A stretch of 64,000 bases of DNA from Rathayibacter sp. VKM Ac-2759 (GTDB lineage: Bacteria; Actinomycetota; Actinomycetes; Actinomycetales; Microbacteriaceae): positions 2,294,001 to 2,358,000 of the forward strand of contig NZ_CP047176.1 of assembly GCF_009834225.1 (NCBI RefSeq). The letters run 5' to 3'. A model generated the notes under the pieces. It did no database searches. It was not told where the DNA came from and saw only the letters and a list, made by a program, of their open reading frames with translations. The position numbers and the translations under genes were made by a program. How positions within the stretch are numbered: the first letter of the stretch is position 1; every line of letters begins with the position of its first letter. Positions 41,324 to 49,625 of the stretch are shown in pieces.

Positions 41324-43552
41324 TCATAGGGCGGGGGTCCGACGCTGCTGCGGGGCGAACACCGAGCGCGGCAGCACTGCGGCGAACACCCGGCGCGGGA
41401 CGCCGGCCTCGGCGCGGAGCTCGGCGACCACCCGGGTCGACGCGTCCCACGACGAACCGGAGCCGGCCGCGACGGGCGCGTACCGCACCCGCTCCAGGGT
41501 CTGGCGGAGGGTCCTCAGGTCCGCCCGCGCCTCGTCGCTCCCGAGGGACGAGGCGATCAGGGCCTCCTGCGAGCGAGGAGTCGCGGTCGACTCGACCGGG
41601 ATCCCGAGGTCGCGCGCGCTCGCGAGCAGCTCGGTCCAGGCCGCCTCCGTGGATCCGCCCGCCGCCGATCGCCGCCGCAGCGCCCGCTGGACGACCCGCA
41701 GCAGCCACGGCACCAGCAGGACCAGCAGGAGGAGCACCCACGCGGTCACCGCGGGCGCGCTCGTCGCGGCCGATCCGCCCAGCGCACCGGCGGTGGCCGT
41801 CGGGGTCGCCGCGCTCGCTGTCGGAGCCGCGCTGGCCTCGGCGGTCGTTCCCGGAGCCGCACTCGCCTCGGCACCCGGCGTGCTCGACCCCGTCGAGGAG
41901 GTCGCGCTCGGGAGGGTGTACGACGCGGGAGCGCCGCGGCTCGGGGTCGGTTCGAAGGGCAGCCAGCCGACGCCCTCGAAGTAGAGCTCGGGCCACGCGT
42001 GCAGGTCGGAGGACATCACGCGGTACGTGGTGAGGTCGCTGTCGCTCGAGGGCACGACCGAGCCCGGCTGGTAGCCGATGGCGAGTCGTGAGGGGATGCC
42101 GAGCTCGCGCGCCATGACCGCCATCGCCGAGGCGAAGTGCACGCAGTAGCCCTCGCGGACCGTCAGGAACGCCTCCAGCACGCCGACTCCGTCGCCGTCG
42201 TAGCCCTCCTCGGCCGGGGTGTCCTCGGAGTAGGTGAACTCCGACGAGCGGAAGTACGACTGCAGCGATCGCGCCTGGTCGTACGCGGTGGTGTCGTCGG
42301 CGGTCACGTCGGCGGCCGTGGCCCGCACGATCTCCGGCACGTCGTCGGGGAGCGACAGGTAGCGCTCGAGTCCGGCGGGCGCCGGAGCGTCGAGGAGCTG
42401 CTGGGGATCGGGCTCGAGGCGGAGCGCCTGCACATCGTAATCGTCGCCCGCGCGCGTGGTCGCGTCACCGCGGATCGAGCCGTCCTGCACGTCCTGCAGC
42501 CAGCCGTCGCCGACCCCGCTGAGCGACTCGACCGGGTACGGCACCGGCAGCCACTGGCTCCTGAGCGTCTCGACCGAGACGTCGACCTCCTCGCTGAGCC
42601 GCGGCACGCTCTCGGAGAGCCCCTCCGGCGCGATGGGGGCGTCGATCGGAGCCGTCTCCTCCGTGGCGCTCGGCGCCCAGTTCTCGCCCTCGAAGTCGGA
42701 GACGGTGAGCACCCGGAGGTACACGGGGAGATCGGAGTCGGTGGCGTAGCGCAGCACCGTCACCGGGTCCGGCCGGCGCAGGTCGGCGCCGAGCGCGACC
42801 ACGGGGTCGATCGACCCGTTGAAGAGCGTGCCGGAGACCCCGGAGGAGGTGGAGCTGCGGACGTACCCCGAGGCCGACCCCGCGAGCAGGCCCGCGGCGA
42901 CCACCACGACTCCCACGACCGCGAGAGCCGGGGCCGCGGACGGGAACGACGGCCGGCGCGCGCCCGTGCGGCGCGGGCGCGCGCTCACCGCGAGGATCGC
43001 GGCGTAGGCGAGCGCGGTGAGGACCAGACTCGGCCACGAGACGTCGGCCGGATCGATGACCGCGGGCACCGCCAGCAGCGCCGCCGGGAACAGCCCGGCC
43101 AGCGCGGGGAGCCGCACCGAGAACGCGAAGAGGTCGGTGGCCCACGCGAGCACCACGACACCGCCGACCAGCAGGAACGCGATGCCGTCGTCGGCGACGG
43201 CCGGGAGTCCCTGCTGCGCGATCGACGTGAAGCCCGACTGCGCGAGCGCCCGCGCGTCGGCCAGTGCCGACGGCGTCGGGACGACGAAGAGGAGCGAGCG
43301 CGCGGGCACGAACATCGCCGTCACGACCACGACGGCCGTGAGGGTGGCGAGGATCGGCGGCACGACGGGATGCGCGCGCAGCGCCCGGGCACCCGCGGGG
43401 ACGGCGAGGACGAGGCCGACCGCGATGCTCAGCTGCACGAGCCAGCCGACTCCGGTGAGCAGCCGACCGGTGCCCGAGGCCGCCGCCACGATCGCCACCC
43501 AGAAGAGGACGCTCAGCAGCACGGAGCCGGCGCGGCCGTCGCGGCGCGTCAT
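41324..43552 (-). CDS. Membrane transglutaminase-like protein (TgpA-type, with DUF4129-like tail)
   Basis: 742 aa from ATG 43552, overlapping the DUF58 stop (ATGA). Six or so N-terminal transmembrane helices (to about residue 225) precede an external transglutaminase-like domain with Cys470 in 'EGYCVHFASAM' and His518 in 'SSDLHAWPELYF'. A Ser/Ala/Thr-rich linker, one further helix ('AWVLLLLVLLVPWLLRVV') and a cytoplasmic tail follow. It belongs to the conserved MoxR-DUF58-transglutaminase cluster. The substrate is unknown. The full catalytic motif argues for activity. Confidence 0.9.
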   Translation of the reverse strand: MTRRDGRAGSVLLSVLFWVAIVAAASGTGRLLTGVGWLVQLSIAVGLVLAVPAGARALRAHPVVPPILATLTAVVVVTAMFVPARSLLFVVPTPSALADARALAQSGFTSIAQQGLPAVADDGIAFLLVGGVVVLAWATDLFAFSVRLPALAGLFPAALLAVPAVIDPADVSWPSLVLTALAYAAILAVSARPRRTGARRPSFPSAAPALAVVGVVVVAAGLLAGSASGYVRSSTSSGVSGTLFNGSIDPVVALGADLRRPDPVTVLRYATDSDLPVYLRVLTVSDFEGENWAPSATEETAPIDAPIAPEGLSESVPRLSEEVDVSVETLRSQWLPVPYPVESLSGVGDGWLQDVQDGSIRGDATTRAGDDYDVQALRLEPDPQQLLDAPAPAGLERYLSLPDDVPEIVRATAADVTADDTTAYDQARSLQSYFRSSEFTYSEDTPAEEGYDGDGVGVLEAFLTVREGYCVHFASAMAVMARELGIPSRLAIGYQPGSVVPSSDSDLTTYRVMSSDLHAWPELYFEGVGWLPFEPTPSRGAPASYTLPSATSSTGSSTPGAEASAAPGTTAEASAAPTASAATPTATAGALGGSAATSAPAVTAWVLLLLVLLVPWLLRVVQRALRRRSAAGGSTEAAWTELLASARDLGIPVESTATPRSQEALIASSLGSDEARADLRTLRQTLERVRYAPVAAGSGSSWDASTRVVAELRAEAGVPRRVFAAVLPRSVFAPQQRRTPAL

Positions 43553-44856
43553 GCGACCACCCGGAGCGCCAGGGCGTCGGCCCACGCCTCCTCGATGCGG
43601 GTGCTCGGCGTCACGGAGACGGCGTACCAGCCGAGCGAGGTCAGCACCGCCTCCTCCTCGGGGCTGGCGTCGACCACGAACGCGAGCGCGGGCCGGGCGT
43701 GCGCGGCGAGCGAGGCGAGGGAGGCCAGGTCCTCCTCGCGCAGCCGGGAGAGCACGGCGAAGACGGGGCGCACGCCTCCGGCCTCGCGCATCTCGCTCGC
43801 GATGCGGCCGACGGCCTCGACGGAGTCGGTGGCAGCCTCGAGCTCGGCGAGGCGGAGGAGCACGTCGTGCGCGACCTCGCGCTCGTCCTCGGAGGGCGCG
43901 AGAGCGCCTGTCGACCCCGTCTCGACCAGGTGGGTCTCGAAGCCGCGCTCCAGGAGGTGGACGGCGAGCGAGGCGGTCATCGAGACGGCCCACTCGAACC
44001 GCTCGTCGCGGCGCCCGTCGAGCATCCTGCTCGCCCGCGTCTCGAGCAGGATCCAGGCGTGCGGGTCGGTGTTCTGCTCGTCCTGACGGACCTTGAGCTC
44101 ACCCGATCGTGCACTGGCGCGCCAGTGCACGCGCCGCATCGCGTCGCCCGGCCGGTAGTCGCGCGGAATGACGTCGTCGGTCCCCGCCCCCGCCGTCGCG
44201 TGCGCGACCGGGCTCGACCCGCCGGCGCCGTGGGCGTCGAGCACGTCGCTCTGCAGCGGCGCGGCCCGCGGAGTCACGACGAAGGGCTGCGCCGCCCCCG
44301 CGGAGGTCTCGCGCAGCGCCATGCCCAGCGCGTCGCCGCGCACGAGCCGGAGCGGGCCGATCCGGTGGATCCCGCGACGCCCCGCGGGCAGCCGGTAGCG
44401 GGCGCGGACGCGGCCCGAGCCGCTTCCCGCCGCGCCGACGGGAGGCAGGGTGAACCCGCCGCGCGCGACGATCCAGCCCGCGGCCTCGCCGCGCTCGATC
44501 CGCTCGAGACGGTCCTCGGCGCGCGCACCGGCCCGGAGCGGCCCGCCGCGGTTCTCGAGCAGCACATCGACATCGACCACGTCGCCCACCGCGACCACGC
44601 GCGGCGCGAAGCGGCGCTGCACCTGGAGTGCCGGGCTGCCCGGGATCAGCGAGACGACGGCTCCGAGCGGGAGCCCCAGCAGCACGAGCCCGACGAACAG
44701 CAGCTCGCGGAAGCCGAGCAGCGGAGCCGCGATGACGGCCGCCGTCCCGACGGCGACGAACGCCCAGCCGCGCACCGTCAGTGCGACGCCCGCGAGGGCC
44801 GGCAGCGCACCGATGCGCGTCGAGGGCGCGTCGCCCCCGCGCGGATCAGGCGCCAC
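43549..44856 (-). CDS. DUF58 domain protein, MoxR partner
   Basis: 435 aa from GTG 44856. Two N-terminal transmembrane segments (about residues 29-70), an Ig-like stretch, then the DUF58 signature 'DVIPRDYRPGDAMRRVHWRA' with 'SGELKVRQDE'. The C-terminal part resembles a vWA-like fold. Family members work with MoxR ATPases, possibly as chaperoned membrane complexes. It overlaps the moxR 3' end by 11 bp and the transglutaminase gene by 4 bp. Confidence 0.9.
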   Translation of the reverse strand: MAPDPRGGDAPSTRIGALPALAGVALTVRGWAFVAVGTAAVIAAPLLGFRELLFVGLVLLGLPLGAVVSLIPGSPALQVQRRFAPRVVAVGDVVDVDVLLENRGGPLRAGARAEDRLERIERGEAAGWIVARGGFTLPPVGAAGSGSGRVRARYRLPAGRRGIHRIGPLRLVRGDALGMALRETSAGAAQPFVVTPRAAPLQSDVLDAHGAGGSSPVAHATAGAGTDDVIPRDYRPGDAMRRVHWRASARSGELKVRQDEQNTDPHAWILLETRASRMLDGRRDERFEWAVSMTASLAVHLLERGFETHLVETGSTGALAPSEDEREVAHDVLLRLAELEAATDSVEAVGRIASEMREAGGVRPVFAVLSRLREEDLASLASLAAHARPALAFVVDASPEEEAVLTSLGWYAVSVTPSTRIEEAWADALALRVVA

Positions 44857-45877
44857 GGCCGCTGAAGGGCACGGGGGTCGCGGCGATGATCCGCTGCACG
44901 ATCTCGGTCACGGAGTGGGAGGCGCTCGTCCCGGAGCGTCCGGGCAGGCGCGTCGCCGGCAGCAGACGGTGGCCGAGCACCGGCACCGCGAGGGTGTCGA
45001 TGTCGTCGGGCACGACGAAGTCCCGGTCGTTGATCGCCGCGAGCGCCTTCGCCGCGGCGATGAGCTGCAGGGTCGCGCGCGGGCTCCCTCCGAGGCGCAG
45101 CTCCGGGTCGATCCGGGTGGCCTGCATGATCGCCACCACGTACTCCTGCACCGGCGGTGCGACGTAGATCGACTGGACGTAGTCGATCATCCGCTCCAGC
45201 TGGTCGCGCGTGACGACCGCGCGCAGCTCCTCCAGCGGGCTCCGCGCGTCGCGCGTGCGGATCATCTCGAGCTCGGCGCGCTCGTCGGGGTAGCCCAGAG
45301 AGAGACGCGCCATGAAGCGGTCGCGCTGCGCCTCGGGGAGGCTGTAGGTGCCCTCCATCTCGACCGGGTTCTGGGTCGCGACGACCGCGAAGGGCCGCGA
45401 CAGGAGGTGCGTGATGCCGTCGACCGAGACCTGGCGCTCCTCCATGCACTCCAGCAGCGCCGACTGCGTCTTGGGCGAGGCGCGGTTGATCTCGTCGCCG
45501 ATCAGCACGTTCGCGAAGACGGGGCCGGGCTTGAACTCGAAGTCGCGCGTCGCCTGGTTGTAGACCGAGACCCCCGTGACGTCGGAGGGGAGCAGGTCGG
45601 GGGTGAACTGGATCCGCGAGACGGTGCCCCCCACGGAGGCGGCGAGCGACTTGGCGAGCACCGTCTTCCCGGTGCCGGGGACGTCCTCCATCAGGAGGTG
45701 CCCGCCCGCGAGGAACACCGTGAGCGCCATCGAGACCTCGGCGTCCTTGCCGTCGATCACGCGGGTCAGATTCGACAGGATCGCGGCGCAGTGCTCGGTG
45801 AACTCCTCCCGCGACATCGACGCTCCCGTGCCAGGGGCGGAGCCGACGGTGGAGGGGTGCGAGTCGAGGGACGTCAT
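44846..45877 (-). CDS. moxR: MoxR-family AAA+ ATPase
   Basis: 343 aa. Walker A is 'MEDVPGTGKTVLAKSLA', Walker B 'VLIGDEINRASPKTQSALLE', sensor 1 'FAVVATQNPVEMEGTYSLPE' and arginine finger 'EAQRDRFMARL'. MoxR proteins are chaperone-like ATPases that mature DUF58/vWA partners. It is first of an apparent seven-gene minus-strand run continuing to cofC, and divergent from rsmD with 88 bp between. Confidence 0.95.
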   Translation of the reverse strand: MTSLDSHPSTVGSAPGTGASMSREEFTEHCAAILSNLTRVIDGKDAEVSMALTVFLAGGHLLMEDVPGTGKTVLAKSLAASVGGTVSRIQFTPDLLPSDVTGVSVYNQATRDFEFKPGPVFANVLIGDEINRASPKTQSALLECMEERQVSVDGITHLLSRPFAVVATQNPVEMEGTYSLPEAQRDRFMARLSLGYPDERAELEMIRTRDARSPLEELRAVVTRDQLERMIDYVQSIYVAPPVQEYVVAIMQATRIDPELRLGGSPRATLQLIAAAKALAAINDRDFVVPDDIDTLAVPVLGHRLLPATRLPGRSGTSASHSVTEIVQRIIAATPVPFSGRGA

Positions 45878-45952
45878 AGCTGGTGATTCTCGCAGTCCGA
45901 GCCGGAAAACGGCTCAGGGTTCGCAGGGGTCTCCCGGGCGGCCGCGGCGCCG

Positions 45953-45958
45953 TATGCT
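45953..45958 (+). promoter_or_regulatory. -10 element of rsmD
   Basis: TATGCT with 7 nt to GTG 45966. It supports GTG rather than the ATG embedded in the box as rsmD start. Confidence 0.5.
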
Positions 45959-45965
45959 CGGGTCG

Positions 45966-46574
45966 GTGACCAGGATCATCGCCGGCTTCGCCGGGTCCCT
46001 CACCCTCCGCGTCCCCCGCACGGGCACCCGGCCGACCAGCGACAGGGTCCGCGAGGCGGTCTTCTCGGCCCTCGAGGCCCGTGACGCGCTCGACGGGGCG
46101 ACGGTCGTCGACCTGTACGCGGGATCGGGCGCCCTCGGGCTCGAGGCCGCGAGCCGGGGCGCGAGCGCGATCGTGCTGGTCGAGCGCGACCCGAAGGCGG
46201 CGCGCACCGCGGGTGAGAACGCTCGGGCCATCGTCTCGGCCGCCGCCTCGAACCGGGTGACCCGGCCGAGGATCGAGGTCGCGACCGCGTCCGTGCGCTC
46301 GTTCCTCGACGGCTCCCCCGCCCTCAACGTCGACACGGTGTTCCTCGACCCGCCCTACGACCTCGGCGAGGACGACCTCGCCGCGGATCTGGCCGGGGTG
46401 CTGCCGCTCCTCCGCGAGGACGCGGTCGTGGTCGTCGAGCGCAGCTCGCGCAGCCCCGAGCCGCGGTGGCCGGCCGGACTCGTGCGCGACAAGCGCAAGG
46501 ACTACGGCGAGACGACGATCTGGTGGGCGACGCCCGCGAGCGATCAGCCCGCCGCGCCGTCCCAGCCCAGGTAG
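45966..46574 (+). CDS. rsmD: 16S rRNA (guanine(966)-N(2))-methyltransferase
   Basis: 202 aa from GTG 45966 (VTRIIAGFAGSLTLRVP). Signatures are 'TRPTSDRVREAVFSALEA', SAM-binding 'VVDLYAGSGALGLEAASRGA' and catalytic 'FLDPPYDLG'. It methylates G966 of 16S rRNA during 30S assembly. A TATGCT box at the expected distance predicts leaderless translation. Its last 31 nt overlap the 3' end of thiL on the opposite strand, an unusual convergent overlap with no room for a terminator. Confidence 0.95.
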   Translation: MTRIIAGFAGSLTLRVPRTGTRPTSDRVREAVFSALEARDALDGATVVDLYAGSGALGLEAASRGASAIVLVERDPKAARTAGENARAIVSAAASNRVTRPRIEVATASVRSFLDGSPALNVDTVFLDPPYDLGEDDLAADLAGVLPLLREDAVVVVERSSRSPEPRWPAGLVRDKRKDYGETTIWWATPASDQPAAPSQPR

Positions 46575-47572
46575 GGGTCCCAGCCGCCGCGATCGAGGAG
46601 GGCCTCGCCGCCGAGCCGCACCTCCGGCTCGCCCTCGCGCACCGCGCCGAGCGCGGTGAATCCCGGAGGCAGTGCCGCCGCGCGCGGGAAGCAGGCGAGC
46701 ATCGCGTGGTCCTCGCCGCCGCCGAGGACCAGGGTGCGGGCGAGCGCCGCCTCGGTCCCGGGCAGCAGTCCCGCGTGGCGGTCGACCGCGGCGGGATCGA
46801 GATCGATCACCACTCCGCTCGCCCGCGCCATCCGGCGGGCGTCGAGCACGACGCCGTCCGAGACGTCCATCATCGCCGTCGCGGAGTCGCCCGCCGCGAT
46901 CCCGGCCGCGATCGGCGGGGTCGGCCGCAGCTGGGCGTCGAGCACCTCCGGGAACCGCTCGCGGAGGCCTCTCGCCAGCGCCGCCGACGGCTCCCCCGCG
47001 GTGGTCGCCTGCTCGAAGAGGAGGCGCAGGCCGAGCCCCGCCGCGCCGAGGGTTCCCGCGGTCGCGACCACGTCGCCGGGCCGGGCTCCACTGCGCAGCA
47101 CGGGCGCGCGACCGTCGAGCGAGCCGAAGGCGGTGATCGCGAGGGTCAGGGTCGCGGAGGCGGAGAGGTCGCCGCCCACGACCGCGCATCCCGGTGCCAT
47201 CGCGGCGCAGCCGGCCGCGAGGCCGTCGGCGATGCCCTCGAGCACGTCGACCCCGAGGCCCTGCGGTGCGGCGATCGCCACGACGAGGGCCGTCGGCCGA
47301 GCCCCCATCGCGGCGACGTCCGACAGGTTCGACGCCGCCGCCTTCCAGCCGAGGTCGAACGGCGTCGACCAGGCGAGGCGGAAGTCGGGGCCGTGCACCA
47401 TCATGTCGGTGGTCACGACGAAGCGGCCGTCGGGGGCGCGCAGCACGGCGGAGTCGTCGCCCGGCCCCACGAGCGTCTCCGCTCCGGAGGCGCCGCCGAG
47501 TCTCGTCAGCACCCTCGCGAGGACCTCGCCCTCGCTGAGCTCGGCCAGGGTGGGGCTCGGATGAGGTGCCAT
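46544..47572 (-). CDS. thiL: Thiamine-monophosphate kinase
   Basis: 342 aa. PurM-like fold with 'VGPGDDSAVLRAPDGRFVVT' (ATP/metal site), 'GWKAAASNLSDVAAMGARPT' and 'AMMDVSDGVVLDARRM'. It phosphorylates TMP to the active cofactor TPP. Start ATG 47572; TAGCGT lies 7 nt upstream within a perfect palindrome shared with the divergent lipoprotein gene. No TPP riboswitch can fit before it, so control is not by that route. Confidence 0.95.
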   Translation of the reverse strand: MAPHPSPTLAELSEGEVLARVLTRLGGASGAETLVGPGDDSAVLRAPDGRFVVTTDMMVHGPDFRLAWSTPFDLGWKAAASNLSDVAAMGARPTALVVAIAAPQGLGVDVLEGIADGLAAGCAAMAPGCAVVGGDLSASATLTLAITAFGSLDGRAPVLRSGARPGDVVATAGTLGAAGLGLRLLFEQATTAGEPSAALARGLRERFPEVLDAQLRPTPPIAAGIAAGDSATAMMDVSDGVVLDARRMARASGVVIDLDPAAVDRHAGLLPGTEAALARTLVLGGGEDHAMLACFPRAAALPPGFTALGAVREGEPEVRLGGEALLDRGGWDPYLGWDGAAG

Positions 47573-47579
47573 GGTTCAC

Positions 47580-47589
47580 ACGCTAGCGT
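47580..47589. promoter_or_regulatory. Palindromic bidirectional -10 for thiL and the DUF3515 gene
   Basis: ACGCTAGCGT is a perfect 10-bp palindrome giving TAGCGT on both strands: 7 nt before thiL ATG 47572 and 8 nt before ATG 47598. Only 25 bp separate the two start codons. Confidence 0.6.
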
Positions 47590-47597
47590 TGCCCTCG

Positions 47598-48101
47598 ATG
47601 TCCGCTCGCCGCCTCCGCACCCCGCTCGTCGCCCTCTCCGCGGTGCTCCTGCTCTCGGGATGCTCCGCCGCCGTCGCTCTCGAGCCGGCCGCCGAGGCGA
47701 CGGACCCCGGGTGCGCCGAGGTCTCGGTGCGCCTGCCCGACGTGGTGGCCGACCAGCCGGAGCGCGAGACGAACGCACAGGGCACGGCCGCCTGGGGCAC
47801 GCCGGCCGCCGTCATCCTGCACTGCGGAGTCGAGCCGCCCGGGCCGACGACCGACCTCTGCGTCTCGGTCAACGGCGTCGACTGGATCATCGACGAGACC
47901 CGGGCCGACGAGGACATCTACACGCTGACCACCTACGGCCGCGATCCGGCCGTGGAGATCACGGTCGACCAGAGCCGCGCCTCCGGCACGTCGGCGGTCA
48001 CCGACCTCGCCAACGCCGTGTCCTACCTCCCGCAGGACCGGCAGTGCACGGACGTCTCCGACAGCGACACCCTCGACACGACGGGCACCCCCTCCGGCTG
48101 A
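47598..48101 (+). CDS. DUF3515 family lipoprotein
   Basis: 167 aa from ATG 47598 (MSARRLRTPLVALSAVLLLS), with lipobox 'LLLSGC' (Cys about 22). The mature part carries the DUF3515 pattern 'VSVRLPDVVADQPERET', 'AAWGTPAAVILHCGVEPPGP' and 'VDWIIDE'. Conserved in actinobacteria, often next to ddl or thiL; function unknown, probably envelope-associated. An in-frame ATG at 47571 exists but overlaps the thiL start and lacks promoter support. Confidence 0.88.
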   Translation: MSARRLRTPLVALSAVLLLSGCSAAVALEPAAEATDPGCAEVSVRLPDVVADQPERETNAQGTAAWGTPAAVILHCGVEPPGPTTDLCVSVNGVDWIIDETRADEDIYTLTTYGRDPAVEITVDQSRASGTSAVTDLANAVSYLPQDRQCTDVSDSDTLDTTGTPSG

Positions 48102-48112
48102 CTCCGCCGGAG
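48092..48112. terminator. Short hairpin after the DUF3515 gene
   Basis: Perfect 7-bp stem CTCCGGC/GCCGGAG with loop TGACTCC that contains the stop codon. Weak but well placed between converging genes. Confidence 0.45.
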
Positions 48113-48115
48113 TGA

Positions 48116-48146
48116 CTCCCCTGTGGGCTGCTCGACCAGCAGGCGC
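48116..48146. repeat. Degenerate single copy of the GTCGAGTAG-type repeat
   Basis: ctcccctgtgggctgctcgaccagcagg-type sequence matches the right half of the reverse repeats (cccctgcggggctactcgaccaac at 27536 onward) with several changes. The GTATCGAG half is absent. Confidence 0.45.
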
Positions 48147-48162
48147 TCGCGGGCTCGCGCCC

Positions 48163-48525
48163 TCAGGCGTCGAGCGCGCTGCTCACCACGCGGAGCGCCC
48201 GGTCCGCCGGCGCGCCGAGCGACCGCGCCCGCTCGGCGTAGACGGCGGCGGCGAGCTGCAGCTCGCGCTCGACGCCCTCGATGCCGCCCGCGACGACCGT
48301 TCCTGCCCGTCCGCGCGTCTCGACGACTCCCGCCGCCTCCAGCTCCTTGTACGCGCGGGCGACCGTCCCCGGAGCCACGCCGAGCTGCTCGGCCAGCGCC
48401 CGGACCGCGGGCAGACGCGTGCCCAGCGGCAGCGCACCCGCGGCGACCCGCGCCGCGATCTGCTCGCGGATCTGCTCGAACGGCGAGGCTGGCGCCTCCG
48501 GATCGACGCGGAGGTCGAGGGTCAC
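48163..48525 (-). CDS. Short GntR-family (YtrA-like) transcriptional regulator
   Basis: 120 aa from GTG 48525, overlapping the ddl stop (GTGA). The winged helix-turn-helix is typical GntR: 'SPFEQIREQIAARVAAGAL' then 'LGVAPGTVARAYKELEAAGV'. Only about 45 residues follow, so there is no FadR/HutC effector domain, as in the YtrA subgroup that usually sits in ABC-transporter operons. Here it is last of plsC-gpsA-ddl, suggesting control linked to envelope precursor status; that is inference. Confidence 0.9.
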   Translation of the reverse strand: MTLDLRVDPEAPASPFEQIREQIAARVAAGALPLGTRLPAVRALAEQLGVAPGTVARAYKELEAAGVVETRGRAGTVVAGGIEGVERELQLAAAVYAERARSLGAPADRALRVVSSALDA

Positions 48526-49625
48526 CGTGCGGCGACCGGGAGCCGCTCGAGGGCGAGGTCGATGAGCTCGCCGATCAGGTCGGGGTAGTCGACTCCGCTC
48601 GCGCCCCACATGCGCGGGAACATCGAGATCGGCGTGAAGCCGGGCATCGTGTTGATCTCGTTGATGACGAAGCCCTCGGCGGTGAGGAAGAAATCGACCC
48701 GGGCGAGCCCCGCCGCTCCGATCGACTCGAACGCCTTCACGGCGAGCCCGCTCATCTCGGCGAGCTCCTCGGCACTCAGCTCGGCCGGGCAGACCAGGTC
48801 GATGCCCGCAGCGCCGAGGTACTTGGCCTCGAAGTCGTAGAAGCCGCCTCCCGAGACGACGACCTCGCCCGCCACCGAGGTGCGCGCCGGCGCGCCCCCG
48901 AACGCGCCGAGCACGCCGATCTCGATCTCGCGGCCGGCCATGCCCGACTCGATGAGCACGCGCGAGTCGTGCACGAACGCCTCGTCGAGCGCGGCGCCGA
49001 GCTGCGAGCGCTCGTCCACTCGGCTCACGCCGACGCTCGAGCCGGCGCGGGCCGGCTTCACGAACACGGGCAGACCGAGGTCGTCGAGTGCCGCGGAGGC
49101 GTCGCCCGGATCGGCCCGCCACTCGGCCTCGGTGACGGTGTACCAGGGCGCGACCGCGATGCCGGCCGCGCGGAGGACCGTCTTGGTGAAGTGCTTGTCC
49201 ATCCCGAGCGCCGACGCGAGCACGCCCGACCCGACGTAGGGCAGGCCGATCAGCTCGAGGAGCCCCTGGATCGTGCCGTCCTCGCCCCACGGGCCGTGCA
49301 GGATCGGGAAGACGACGTCGACATCGCCCAGCGAGCGCACGGAGCCGCCGTCGGCGACCGTCAGCTCGCGCGACAGGGCCGACTCCGGCCAGCGCACACG
49401 GCTGCCGTTGTCGACGACCTCGGGCAGCGCCGCGGCGTCGAGCGCGAACTTCTCGGGCCGGTCCTCCTCGAGCACGAACGCCCCGTCGCGGGTGATCCCC
49501 ACGGGGATCACCTCGAAGCGGTCACGATCGATCGCCCGCAGCACCCCCGCCGCCGTTGCGCAGCTGATCGAGTGCTCGCTTGAGCGCCCCCCGAACAGAA
49601 CGGCCACGCGGAGCTTGCTGGTCAT
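48522..49625 (-). CDS. ddl: D-alanine--D-alanine ligase
   Basis: 367 aa from ATG 49625, chosen for AGAGGAACCTCG upstream; an earlier in-frame start adds five residues. ATP-grasp signatures are 'VLFGGRSSEHSIS', 'PILHGPWGEDGTIQGLLEL', 'KPARAGSSVGVSRV' and 'INEINTMPGFTPISMFPRMW'. It makes the D-Ala-D-Ala dipeptide for peptidoglycan; the Tyr/Phe specificity residue was not resolved by eye. Its first 104 nt lie inside the 3' end of gpsA in another frame. Confidence 0.96.
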   Translation of the reverse strand: MTSKLRVAVLFGGRSSEHSISCATAAGVLRAIDRDRFEVIPVGITRDGAFVLEEDRPEKFALDAAALPEVVDNGSRVRWPESALSRELTVADGGSVRSLGDVDVVFPILHGPWGEDGTIQGLLELIGLPYVGSGVLASALGMDKHFTKTVLRAAGIAVAPWYTVTEAEWRADPGDASAALDDLGLPVFVKPARAGSSVGVSRVDERSQLGAALDEAFVHDSRVLIESGMAGREIEIGVLGAFGGAPARTSVAGEVVVSGGGFYDFEAKYLGAAGIDLVCPAELSAEELAEMSGLAVKAFESIGAAGLARVDFFLTAEGFVINEINTMPGFTPISMFPRMWGASGVDYPDLIGELIDLALERLPVAAR

